A stretch of 64,000 nt of DNA from NCBI GenBank assembly GCA_964019415.1, contig CAXHTE010000068.1:1-64000 (forward strand). Reading direction: 5' to 3'. The notes below the pieces were generated by a model. It did no database searches and was not told where the DNA came from. It saw only the letters and a list, made by a program, of their open reading frames with translations. Positions 52,125 to 62,005 of the stretch are shown piece by piece. The stretch comes from Ianthella basta. Taxonomy: Eukaryota; Porifera; Demospongiae; Verongiida; Ianthellidae. The number at the start of each line of letters is the position of its first letter. Position 1 is the stretch's first letter. Both the position numbers and the translations under genes were made by a program.

Positions 52125-54098
52125 TTAAAGTGACAAGTGATTGTACAAGTCCATGTTCTTGTTCAAATACAAGATAGCCTGGACATTCTCTGGCTTCAAG
52201 CTACTTCGTAGTTTGGTGACTGTTCGGCCAGCTGCAGAAAAGAGCCTCTCAGACGAAGCAGAGGTTGCAGGAATAGCCAACATGTGTCGGGCCACTTTGG
52301 CCATCCGGGGAAAACGTTGACAGTTTGCTTTCCACCATGCCAAAGGATTACTGTCCTTGAAAGGTGGTTTTTCTGCAAAGTAGGCCTTAACCTCTTCCTC
52401 AGCACTGCGGTCTTGCTCTGCCTCTTCATTGCCATCTTCTTCATCAGAACAAAGCAGGATGCTCATTGCACTACGCGTGGCACTCTTCTGCTTCGTTGTA
52501 GAATGTGGAGATGATGGGGAGGCCTGCAATTTCACCCTACTACATGAAGAAATCATCTCCTCCACAACTTCATCTTTCACTGTCCTAGGCACCCCCTTCA
52601 GTGCTAGGAAACGTGGATCAGCAGCTGCACACAGAAGGAGTGGGTTGTCAAACTCGATCGTATCTAGCTCCCATCTCCTCTTGATTGCCACAGACACAGT
52701 CTCCTTGAACCTCTTCATTGTAGCAGATTTGCTTGCTTCCACTGTCAGCTTATTTAGGATGGCAATGAGTATAGGGTGTACAACCGACAGAGAGGGGAGT
52801 TGCTCAGCACTAAAAATACCCGGGTGGCTAGCTCTAAAGGCTCTAATACCTTCTTTAGATCTTGCAGCAGAAGCCACTGGCTGCTTGTGAGGTCGAGGCC
52901 CCTGTCAGATACACGTGTAACACTATCATCTGACAGAACTGCAGAAATGGGCCAGCGAAGCTCCAACAGGCGTTCCACCATGTAGAAAGTAGACTTCCAC
53001 CGTGTGGGACAATCCTGAATGAGTTTCTTGTATGGCTCTGTCATCTTCATGGTCTCCTGCCTCTTTACCAGCTCTGCTGTAGCTTTGCTGCTGTGCTTGA
53101 AGTGGCCAACAAGCCTCCTGGCTGCAGCAATGGCCTTTGTAAGGACCGGGATGTCAAGTCCTTCCTTAATGCATAGTTGCAAGCGATGACCAGCGCAGCT
53201 AATGGGATAGCAGTGCAGTTGACTGGCAAGCTCTCTAGCTGCCACCTGCATGTTTGAACCTGGCATGGGCCACAAAATTAAGAAAGATTAATTTCCATGA
53301 AGTTAGTATTGATGTGTAATGCAATAGACAGCCCTCATGTGTGCACATGTGTATAGCATTGTGTTTACCTTCATCATGGGCAAAAGCCAGCACTTTGGCA
53401 GAGGGTATTGAATAGCCTTTTACAATCTCCTGCAATGTACTAGCAATGTTTATGCCAGTGTGCTAGACAGGAAAGGGCATGATGTCCAGAATGACACTTT
53501 CCATAGCCCAATGATCAGTGATGAAGTGGGCAGTGGCTGATAGGTAGGCATCATTAGCGCTGCTGGTCCAGATATCGCTTGTCAGTGAAAAGTTGCAGTC
53601 AAGGGTATGCAGGAAACCCTCAAATTTGGAGCGTACAAGTAAATACTTCTTATTCAAAAGCTCCATGATATGGCGATCTGACGGCACCCTGTAATTGGGC
53701 TCTACATAGGCCATCAATGCCCTGAAGTGCCTACCAGACACCAAAGCTGCAGGCCTTGTGTCACCATAGACCACAGCAGCAATTAGGTTTGTGATGGTCT
53801 TTGCCCTATCTGCTGAACAGGGTCTTTGGGGTGCAGCTGAGAAGCAGCTGGTAATTAAAGTCTGCTTCTTGCTGCTATCATCACCTGTCCTCCTGTACTG
53901 CAGAGGATGCTGGCCAATAAGATGAGTTCTCAGGCTGGATGCCCCTCCATGCCAGGCCAGAACCCTGCTGCACAAGCTACACTTCACCTTAGACTCATCA
54001 ACTTTGTCAAAGAAGTCCCACACGTCCGAACGAACAGCCATACTTGCGTACACGTGTGAACAAGTGAGCTGTGAGCTGGGTAGCATAGCGGCGACCAC
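52125..54098 (-). pseudogene. hAT (ZBED-like) transposase gene with one intron, broken
   Basis: Starts near 54098: VWDFFDKVDESKVKCSLCSR and LRTHLIGQHP form a BED zinc finger (Cys-x2-Cys ... His-x4-His). Then NKKYLLVRSKFEGFLHTLDC, FSLTSDIWTSSANDAYLSA (first catalytic Asp region) and FAHDEG with donor G/GTAAAC at 53373 and acceptor CCAG at about 53256, then ASQLHCYPISCAGHRLQLCI, QDCPTRWKSTFYMVERLLEL, and the dimerisation domain NPLAWWKANCQRFPRMAKVA, RHMLAIPATSASSERLFSAA. Two defects: an in-frame TAG at about 53463, and a frameshift at a T-run (52812-52816). Confidence 0.85.
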
Positions 54099-54289
54099 GG
54101 AAGTGTCACATCGAGCATGAATACGTACTCTCTAGACTACTATTTGATGTTTACCTTACCATAGATCAACGTTATTGATAGCCAATAGTCAGCGCGGAAG
54201 TTTATTGAACAGTTAAAGCGCGGCGGATCTAGTACCGTACCGACCACTTTGCAGGCAGCCATCTTTATGACGCCATAATTTATGCACGA

Positions 54290-54362
54290 ATATTCGAACG
54301 ACTATTCGAATATTAGACAGCCGAACGAATATTCGGTTATTCGGTTATTCGTTCGACCCTTA
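54290..54362. repeat. hAT-type terminal repeat
   Basis: Ends GTTATTCGTTCGACCCTTA with CGAATATTCGG words, the same terminus as the MITE at 29252-29650. It lies 190 bp upstream of the hAT transposase start. No opposite end was seen below 52125. Confidence 0.6.
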
Positions 54363-54639
54363 ATTATAACGTCATCAGTCAACTGCAGATTCAGAATACA
54401 ATCATAACGTATGTCCTACGTATAAAGTTTGAAATGAATTGGCGGAAGTAATGCAATCGCCCACAGCTGCAGGCAAAGCCACTATAGTGGCTATATAGCA
54501 GGGCACTATAGCAGCTACTACTTTAATTGGAAAAATGGCGGACTGATGGCGCTGCAGATGGAGTGTGTTTGAGCATGAGCTCCTGATCTGCAACCCGTGA
54601 CGATTCCTTTTGATCATTCTGACCGCTCTGACCACGATT

Positions 54640-57600
54640 CGAAGATGACCCACTGCTGCCGGTGCAAGGGCATGGGTTCATGCTGAAACTGCGTCTGTCG
54701 CCAGAGAGGGATTTGTTGCTGCGATTGTCTGCCTCAGAAAAATGGGCGGTGCTCCAACTCGGACCAAGGAGTAACGACTTCTTCAACTGCATCCTGTCAA
54801 GCTGTAGGAGAGGCTAACGACGAAAGGCCTCTAGGAACAAGAACTTGTCGGGTAGGAGCCGATGACAGCGAAGTTTCTGATGGCTTTAGCTCTCATCCTC
54901 TCCCTGACTACCCCGCGAGTGCTCGGTACCCACTCAATGGGGTGAAAAGAGCGGCGAGGAGATCGTGCGCCTGTTTGACAAGGCTGACAGGATGATTGTG
55001 CACCGGAGGGCGAACACCTTCAGAGTCCCATCTGGAAAGGTGGGTAAGATGTTTGTTACCGAGATGAATCGTGTGTTAGGCCAGTGGGAAGCCGAGAATC
55101 CTCTCAAAGGAGTTGCTATCAAAGCTGCGATGTGTATGCCTGCCCTCCTCCTTCAAGTCCCCCATTCTAAAGCTAGGAGAAGGCTGATCAGATTGTCTGC
55201 TTGAAGAGGAGACTGGAGCTGTGGCACAAAGGTGACATTGAAAGCTTGCTGCACGAGTGTGTCACCATCCAAACAAGACTGAAGGACACTCACAATCACT
55301 CATTGAATGGAGTCATTTTGCCAGGAAAGTACAGCAGGGCAATGCGAAAGCTGCTATAAGGATGATAAGCAAGAATGGCTTCACCGGGGTTTTGCAGACA
55401 GACAGCATCCAACAGGATGGCAGATCAGTGAAGCAGCACCTTGAGGATAAACACCCAGACAGACGGCCCTTGCAGGAGAGTGTTCTCGAGGAGGATCCAG
55501 GTGGTTCCCAGCCACACCAGGTGATATATGACGAAATCACTGCCCAAATGATTAGTTCAATTGTTCTTAAGATGACGGGCTCAGCAGGTCCTTCTGGTTT
55601 AGACACCAACAGATGGAAGAGAATCTGTTCATCCTTCTCAAGAGAGTCGGACGACCTCTGTTCCACAATCGCAAGGATGACAAAGCGTCTCTGCAGTGAG
55701 TAAGTTGATCCAGAGGGTGTCTCTTGCCTACTGGCCTGTCGCTTCATAGCCCTTGATAAATCACCTGGTGTAAGACCTATTGGAGTAGGCGAAGTTCTTA
55801 GAAGACTCATGGCCAAAGCAGCACTGCAGGTGACCTCTGATTACATCTTTGAAGTGACAGGTCCTTTGCAGCTATGTACAGGCCACATTAGTGGGTGTGA
55901 GGCTGGGGCTCATTCCATGAGATGTCTCTACAACAATACCAATACTGAAGCGATTTTGATGATAGATGCTACCAATGCCTTTAATTAATTGAACAGAGAA
56001 ACGGCCCTGAGGAATATTCAAGTAATGTGTCCACCAGTTGCTCTATTTCTTGTCAATACCTATCGATGTGATGTCCCCCTGTGTGTTGATGGTGAAACGT
56101 TGCTCTCTAAGGAAGGCACAACGCAGGGCGACCCCATGGCAATGCCCATGTATGCTCTGGCTACCATCCCATTGATCAAGAAAGTTGCGGCTGATGTGAA
56201 GCAAATCTGGTATGCTGATGATGCCTCTGCTGGTGGCAGTGTCAAAAGAGTACTACAATTGGTGGCAGAAGGTCCAGGATGAAGGTCCTCGCTATGGCTA
56301 TTACACAAACCCGGCGAAGACTTGGCTGCTTGTAAAAGAGGAGCATCTGTCTCAAGCCCAAGAAGCTTTGAGGATTCGGGTGTTAACATCACCTCAAGAG
56401 GACACCAACATATGAAGTCCCAATTGGCACAAGAACATACATCAAGGAAGTGGTCTCAAACAAGGTGCGTGAGTGGGTTGCTGAAATTGAAGAACTTACA
56501 TCCTTTGCTGTAACTCAACCTAAGGCGGCATATGCAGCACTAACGCATGGAGTAATGGAGAAGTGGAACTATTTTACGCGCGTCATTCCAGACACTGGTG
56601 ATCTACTAGCTCCCTTCGAGAGGGCCTTCCGGGACAAACTCTTGCCAACCATCACAGGAAGGGCAGCTATCAGCGACGATGAAAGAGATCTGCTTGCACT
56701 ACCAGTGAGGCTAGGTGATCTCGGGGTCCCTAGAGCTGATGAAAGGGCCCAGAGGTAATTTCAGGCCTCTTTTGGAATAACAGGACCACTGGTCTCTGCC
56801 ATCTTAGGCTGCAGCAATGGCAACCTCATGGCTGTCCGCAGCTCACAAAGAGAGGCTAGAGCAGCAAGCAGGAAGGAAGCGAGAGCAAAAATTGAGGAGG
56901 AAGCAAATGTTCTCCGGGACAACTGCCCAGGAAAAAGAAGAAGGCGATGGAGTTGGCATCGGAAAAAGGGGCATCTGCATGGTTAACCACATTGCCTCTT
57001 GCTGAGGAAGGTTTTAATCTACACAAGCAGGCCTTCAGGGATGCTCTCTATTTGAGATACGGGTGGGATCCAGTGAGGCTGCCAAGCACATGTGTCTGTG
57101 GATCTGCCTTCACAGTGGAGCATTCCCTCAGTTGCCCTCATGGCGCCTTTCCCAGTATCAGGCATGACAGAGTAAGGGATCTGACTGCCAACCTCTTGAC
57201 GGAAGTCTGTCATGGTGTGGAGATCGAGCCCCATCTTCAACCTTTGACTGGGGAGCAGCCGATCTGCCATCAATGGTGACAATGCTAGACAAGACATCAA
57301 AGCCATGGGTTTTGGGGGGAACAGCAGACAACAGACTTTCTTTGATGTGAGAATCTTCAACCCATTTGCCCCATCCAATTCATCTGACTCCCTGTTGTCT
57401 ACTTACAAGAAGCACGAAAGAGAAAAGAGGAGAGAATATGAGCATCGCATCTGTGAGATTGAGCATGGCACCTTTACCCCCATTGTTTCGGCCACTACCA
57501 GGGGTTGGGGACCATCAGCATCTGTGATGTACAAGAGATTGGCCTCTCTGATTGCAGACAATACTGGCTCACCCTACAATCAAGTGATGAGGATGATCGG

Positions 57601-57730
57601 ACGCCGCATTTCCTTCACCCTGATTGATGCCTCAATTATGTGTTTACGAGGTGCCAGATCCAGTTTGCACCATCCAAAGAGATTGAACCTGTCTGACAGC
57701 CCTATTGATCTCCATGACAATATGTGCTAA
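54640..57730 (+). pseudogene. Retroelement with RT and PD-(D/E)XK-like endonuclease, fragmented
   Basis: Blocks in order across changing frames: Cys-rich N-terminus THCCRCKGMGSC and CVCRQRGICCCDCLPQ; EEIVRLFDKADRMIVHRRAN and FRVPSGKVGKMFVTEMN; QMISSIVLKMTGSAGPSGLD; VRPIGVGEVLRRLMAKAALQ; ILMIDATNAFN; LSKEGTTQGDPMAMPMYALA; KQIWYADDASAGG (RT catalytic YADD); FERAFRDKLLPTITGRAAIS; EKGASAWLTTLPLAEEGF; CVCGSAFTVEHSLSC (Cys-Cys-His-Cys); FFDVRIFNPFAPSN and YKKHEREKRREYEHRICEIE. The C-terminal half resembles restriction-like endonucleases of R2/NeSL-type non-LTR elements; exact clade unassigned. At least seven breaks. Confidence 0.75.
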
Positions 57731-57933
57731 TTAACCTGCCTATTAACTATACTACTGCCCATGCTTATTATTGCTTTGTTTACTTCATTTTGCATGTATA
57801 TGTACTCTATCACAGGCAGTGCGCATGTGTGCCTGATTCATAACAATGATGGTTTCAGCTGTAAAAAAACTATAGTGGTTTCTCCACGATAACGTGTTGT
57901 TGCAAAAGAATGTTTGCCATGATAAAGGGTTAA

Positions 57934-58637
57934 ATCATGTTGTTACATGAGTAAAGCCATACATCAAAGCAAGCTGCATAATGCCATTGTTTACACTTTC
58001 ACACCTCATAACACATTGCATCGAATGGGGCTCTTATTTGCTAACCCAATCACTTTCTAGCCTTAAACAAATGTTTTGTTTACTGCTTTAGCAAAATGTC
58101 TTTGATGTTCATCAGCTTGTAAACTTTCTCATGAACATTGGCTCTGGAATGATGAGTGCTTGGCACTTGAAAGCACGGCCATCAACATAAATTTATGCCT
58201 AGCACAGCAGTGCACGTGTACTTTTATGGCAGTGACATGTAATTGTGCATGTAATGTCCTTAGTGATAGAGAAACTCAAGATTCCCTTTCCCGAGTTCAC
58301 TTGATGGATCAATTTGAAGGTAGGTCTCGCCACCAAGTTCTCCAGTCGTTTAAATTCTAGTACACTCTCTAAAAAGAAAGTTTTCCCTTCATTCGCTGCT
58401 TGTAGGACTTCTAATCATCTGCCCTAGTGCCGACTCAAGTGGCGCTGACGCTTTATTCAGTACCAGAGGCCGCTGACAGTCTTTTTCTTGCAAAGCTTCT
58501 CGCCTTTCGCCTTGTGCTCCGAGAAGTGCGTGTTCTCTGGTTTCTATAGTAATTTCAGTCAGGTTCGTTCGGTAAATTCATTCGACAGCAAACGAATTCA
58601 AACGTTAATCGCTGCTGTTTGAAACGTAACAAGTCGA
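57934..58637. other. Intergenic, nothing recognised
   Basis: No gene or repeat recognised. Confidence 0.35.
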
Positions 58638-58737
58638 TTATAACATGGCCGCTCGGGCGCTTAGCTGATTTATCACACTCGGGCGCTCCACGCCCTGGTG
58701 TGATAAATCAGCCAGCGCCCTCGCAGCAATGTTATAA
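58638..58737. repeat. Foldback element
   Basis: TTATAACATGGCCGCTCGGG and AGCTGATTTATCACAC pair with GTGTGATAAATCAGC and the mirrored GCGCCCTCGCAGCAATGTTATA. Confidence 0.8.
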
Positions 58738-59225
58738 ATATAGGTTATACCAAGGTCCGAGGTGTCTACGAGATTTAGCACACCATGGAAAACCGATTAC
58801 TATAGAGGCCCGCGCGTGAAGCGCAAGGGCCTCTATATCGGTTTCCTAGGTGTTCTAAATCCAGTAGACACCGAAGGAGCTCGGTATAAGGTGTTTAGAC
58901 TATGACAGCAACCAGTGTCAATACGGGGAAGGACCGCGCTGACCAGTTCTACCGAGAAATGACGACAAAACGTAGCCGAGTAGTCAAACGGCAGCGTAAA
59001 CAGCGCAGAAACAACCCTGCGAAGCCCAGCTGCTGTGAAGTACCTCGGTACGTTGCTAAAGTTGATTTCGCTACAAGCTTGTCACAGCTACGTTGTCGAA
59101 AGTTTGCCTTAAAGCGCCAGAAGCTACCAGAGGTGGTATAAGTTGAATCAGAGGTGGTATAAGTGAAATCAGAGGTGGTATAAGTGATTTAGAACACCTT
59201 CATTGGACCAATCAGATTACGGCAG
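58738..59225 (+). repeat. Dispersed repeat, copy 2 (partner at 17936-18412)
   Basis: Foldback with CCGAGGTGTCTACGAGATTT and AAATCCAGTAGACACCGAAGG arms around CGTGAAGCGCAAGGGCC, then a 79-codon frame and three CAGAGGTGGTATAAGT units. Confidence 0.8.
58902..59141 (+). CDS. 79-codon basic ORF in the repeat (doubtful)
   Basis: [20 protein letters not shown] then a Lys/Arg-rich tract KRSRVVKRQRKQRRNNPAKP and KFALKRQKLPEVV. In copy 1 (about 18097-18330) the frame is similar but has a TAG, so this may be chance or a relic. No family recognised. Confidence 0.25.
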   Translation: MTATSVNTGKDRADQFYREMTTKRSRVVKRQRKQRRNNPAKPSCCEVPRYVAKVDFATSLSQLRCRKFALKRQKLPEVV

Positions 59226-60467
59226 CATCATAATCTAACTAGTACTTATATCTCAGCCCAAGGAAAGTGTGAGAGATAACAAGGAATTGTTATTGATAAC
59301 AATGAAGGTGTCAAATCACACCAAAGCACAAACGCACAAATGCAGCAACTTGCAGTCTGCTTTAACTTTGCGTGGCTTTGGGAGTGTCCGCAAAGCATTG
59401 AAAAGGAGACTACCTCCCTCCATCACACTGCATCCAATGCACGCAAGCCAACAACCTAAAGCGCTCCGTAGCTGAGCTAGAAAAACCATCTATGCAACCC
59501 GCACAATGCACAAATGAGAAACAGTAAGCTCGTGCGCTAATTCATACGCAAGAGCACTTAACCTCACTGCAGCAGTGGGAGGGCACTGTTTCAAGGAGAA
59601 CAGAAAAGCGAGCAGTGAGCACAGAGATTTCTTGAAGGCCGAGAACGTCGCAGAAGCCTCAATCACTTCACTAGCTCTATAGAGTGTTGTTCCAGTGGCT
59701 TAACTTCAGGCAAAAAGTTTACAGCACTTGCGAATTCAACAAAACTTGGCAGCTGCTCTGCAGGGAGCTGCCGTCCTGGAAGAACCCGCCTTTCGAATAA
59801 GAACCTAGACATGCTAGACGGGGTATATATCACTTATACCACAGCGCTTTGGTGTATATGAATTTTAGATGCACTCGCCCTCGGGCCTCGTGCGCCTGAA
59901 ATCCATATACACCTCAGCGCCGTGGAATAACTACTAGACAAATGCAGAGCATTGTGGGGCGAGCCTGAGCAGTGCATGTGGAATTCCTTTGGCTGCAATC
60001 AGCAGCAAGCGACTGCAATCAAGAGTGGCAGCACACAATGTCTAGCTACTGCTAGCACGATGACTTCATGTGCAAAGCACAGCACTGTAAGGAAAAACTT
60101 AAATGTATGGTCAGCATTGGTGCTGTGCAGCCATGTTAAGATGGAAATGTGCTTGGCTTGCATAGAAATCTAGGTAACGTTGAGCTAGGGTACGGGCGGA
60201 AAGCAGCCAACATTTCATTCGCGTAGTCTACCTCGCGCTTGAAAGAGAAGGTAGCAGCAGCACCTACTGTAGTGATTAGAAATACTGTACCATGGTAAGC
60301 GCATGTAGCGTGCACCTACCTGCAGGCTACGTGTGTGTGCGCGCGGGTACACGCAAATTTAACACAAAGATGACGTCACAGTGGTGTAAAATGGCCGCCG
60401 ATACGCACGTAAACAAAATAAACGAAGTGTGAAATCCCACCTTATATCGAACGAAAGTGAGAGAACT
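59226..60467. other. Mostly unrecognised; one foldback
   Basis: A foldback at 59832-59935 (CCACAGCGCTTTGGTGTATA against TATACACCTCAGCGCCGTGG) has a CTCGCCCTCGGGC loop. No gene recognised before the Tc1 element. Confidence 0.45.
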
Positions 60468-61490
60468 ATGCCGAGTCATCTATCATCCTATCTGAGGGAA
60501 CGAATTGTTGCTTTGTGGGAAGAAGGGAAGAAAGTTTTGGAAATTGTGATGACTTTGGAATCCGAAGAGAAAAGAACTTCGCGTGCTACTGTCCGGAGAT
60601 GGGTGTTTCGCTGGAGAACCAATCGTGGTTTGAGAGACAGACATCGTTCTGGACGACTATCGAAGATCACCGCTGAAATAGGCTCTTTTGTGGAGGCAAA
60701 ACTACAAGAAGACGATGAAATAACCTCTGTGGAACTGCAGAGGTTAATATCCAGGAAGTTCTCTATCAACATTAGTGCACCCACTATTCGAAGACATATA
60801 AGGATGCACCTGAAGTGGGTAGTTGTACGCACAAGGTTTGGCCCAATGATTTCAGATAAAAACAAGGCGAAAAGAAGTACATTTGCTCAGATGTGCCTGG
60901 ACACAGAAGATTCATTTGATAATGTAATCTGGACAGATGAAAGTTCGGTGCAACTGACACGCCACAGCCAGACGATGAGAGTGAAGATGGGGAAAGAGCG
61001 TGTACTGAAGCCTGCTGCAAAACATGCTGTCAAAGTGCATGTGTGGGCTGGAATATCAAAGAGAGGAGCCACGAATATATGTGTATTTGATCAGATAATG
61101 GATGGTGGATTGTACACTCAAATTTTGGACCAGTATCTGTTGCCGTTTCTGGAGAAACAGTTTCCTGGCACAGAATATCGTTGTATGCAAGACAACGATC
61201 CCAAACACACCAGTCGCATTGCCAAAGATTATTACCAGGAAAAGGGAATCAATTGGTGGCCAACACCTGCCAGTAGTGCGGATTTCAATCCTATTGAACG
61301 TGTTTGGAGAGAACTAAAGCACTTCATTGCCCGGCATGTGAAGCCCCTGAACAAGAAGGAACTCGTTGATGGAATTTGCTTGTTCTGGAAAGAGAAGATG
61401 TCACCGGCTAAATGTATCAAGTACATCAACCACACTCACACTGTCTTGCCAAAAATTGTGGCAAAAGAGGGAGGCATTACCGGAGAATGA
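60468..61490 (+). CDS. Tc1/mariner-type transposase, intact (DD34E)
   Basis: 340 codons from ATG 60468 (MPSHLSSYLRERIVALWEEG) to TGA 61488-61490, without interruption; Tc1 transposases are usually about 340 residues. Two N-terminal helix-turn-helix units: residues about 8-55 (RERIVALW ... RATVRRWVFRW) and about 65-110 with the GRLSKIT/‘GRP’-like hinge between. Catalytic residues: NVIWTDESSVQL (first Asp), CMQDNDPKHTSR (second Asp) and FNPIERVWRELKHF (Glu), the last two 34 residues apart. The protein binds terminal inverted repeats and does cut-and-paste at TA. I could not identify the element's inverted ends, so mobility is unproven. An in-frame GTG 39 bases upstream is a less likely start. 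Confidence 0.93.
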   Translation: MPSHLSSYLRERIVALWEEGKKVLEIVMTLESEEKRTSRATVRRWVFRWRTNRGLRDRHRSGRLSKITAEIGSFVEAKLQEDDEITSVELQRLISRKFSINISAPTIRRHIRMHLKWVVVRTRFGPMISDKNKAKRSTFAQMCLDTEDSFDNVIWTDESSVQLTRHSQTMRVKMGKERVLKPAAKHAVKVHVWAGISKRGATNICVFDQIMDGGLYTQILDQYLLPFLEKQFPGTEYRCMQDNDPKHTSRIAKDYYQEKGINWWPTPASSADFNPIERVWRELKHFIARHVKPLNKKELVDGICLFWKEKMSPAKCIKYINHTHTVLPKIVAKEGGITGE

Positions 61491-61580
61491 CATTATAACT
61501 CTTTATTATTCAGGTCAATTTTATCTGTAAAATGTTTGACTATAACAGACTTACAATACAATAAGTAGTATATAATTATG

Positions 61581-61956
61581 ACAAAGATACAATATGTCGT
61601 ATGTACGTATTTATATGAGATACAATAAGTAGTATAGCATATGTCATATGTACATACTTATATAAGACTAACCAGTAAGCCCACCTTTGGCAGGCTTACC
61701 CACTATGGCGAAGGAGTGATAATTAAAAATGGTGTCCCTTCGCAAAGCCTAACTCCCTGAAAATGGTAAGATGGTCGATTACAACGTGCGGAGTATAAGC
61801 CCAGGTGTGTTATTCATATTCCCTGAGAGATTGGTTGCGCTCTGTGCAGTAGTTTTTGCCTGATTCGTAAACATCCAAATGAACAAAGATAAGTAGCATA
61901 ACAAAGATACAATATGTCGTATGTACGTATTTATATAAGATACAATAAGTAGTATA
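61581..61956. repeat. Direct repeats flanking a SINE/MITE-like insertion
   Basis: 'acaaagatacaatatgtcgtatgtacgtattt' with 'agatacaataagtagtatag' occurs at 61579-61637 and 61901-61956. Between them, 61690-61890 is the minus-strand copy of the repeat at 38205-38605. Confidence 0.65.
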
Positions 61957-61999
61957 GAAAAAGATACAATAAGTCGTATGACATGCATAGTAATGAGTG

Positions 62000-62005
62000 T
62001 TTATT
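62000..62005 (-). terminator. Candidate polyadenylation signal
   Basis: AATAAA on the minus strand, overlapping the last base of the TAA stop of the BEN-domain ORF (62005-62007). Position right at the stop is unusual but possible. Confidence 0.4.

Larger units (their letters stand above)
49855..57933 (+). mobile_element. piggyBac-type element with nested insertions
   Basis: Left end TTAACCCTTTGTCTTGG (49855), right end the near-complement CCATGATAAAGGGTTAA (57917-57933); TTAA target and CCCTTT ends are the piggyBac signature. Between them lie a piggyBac transposase (+), a hAT transposase (-) and an RLE-type retroelement (+). The word GCCACTATAGTGGCT recurs near the left end (about 49877, variant 49953), at 54476 and, as a variant, near the right end (about 57868). 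Confidence 0.7.
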
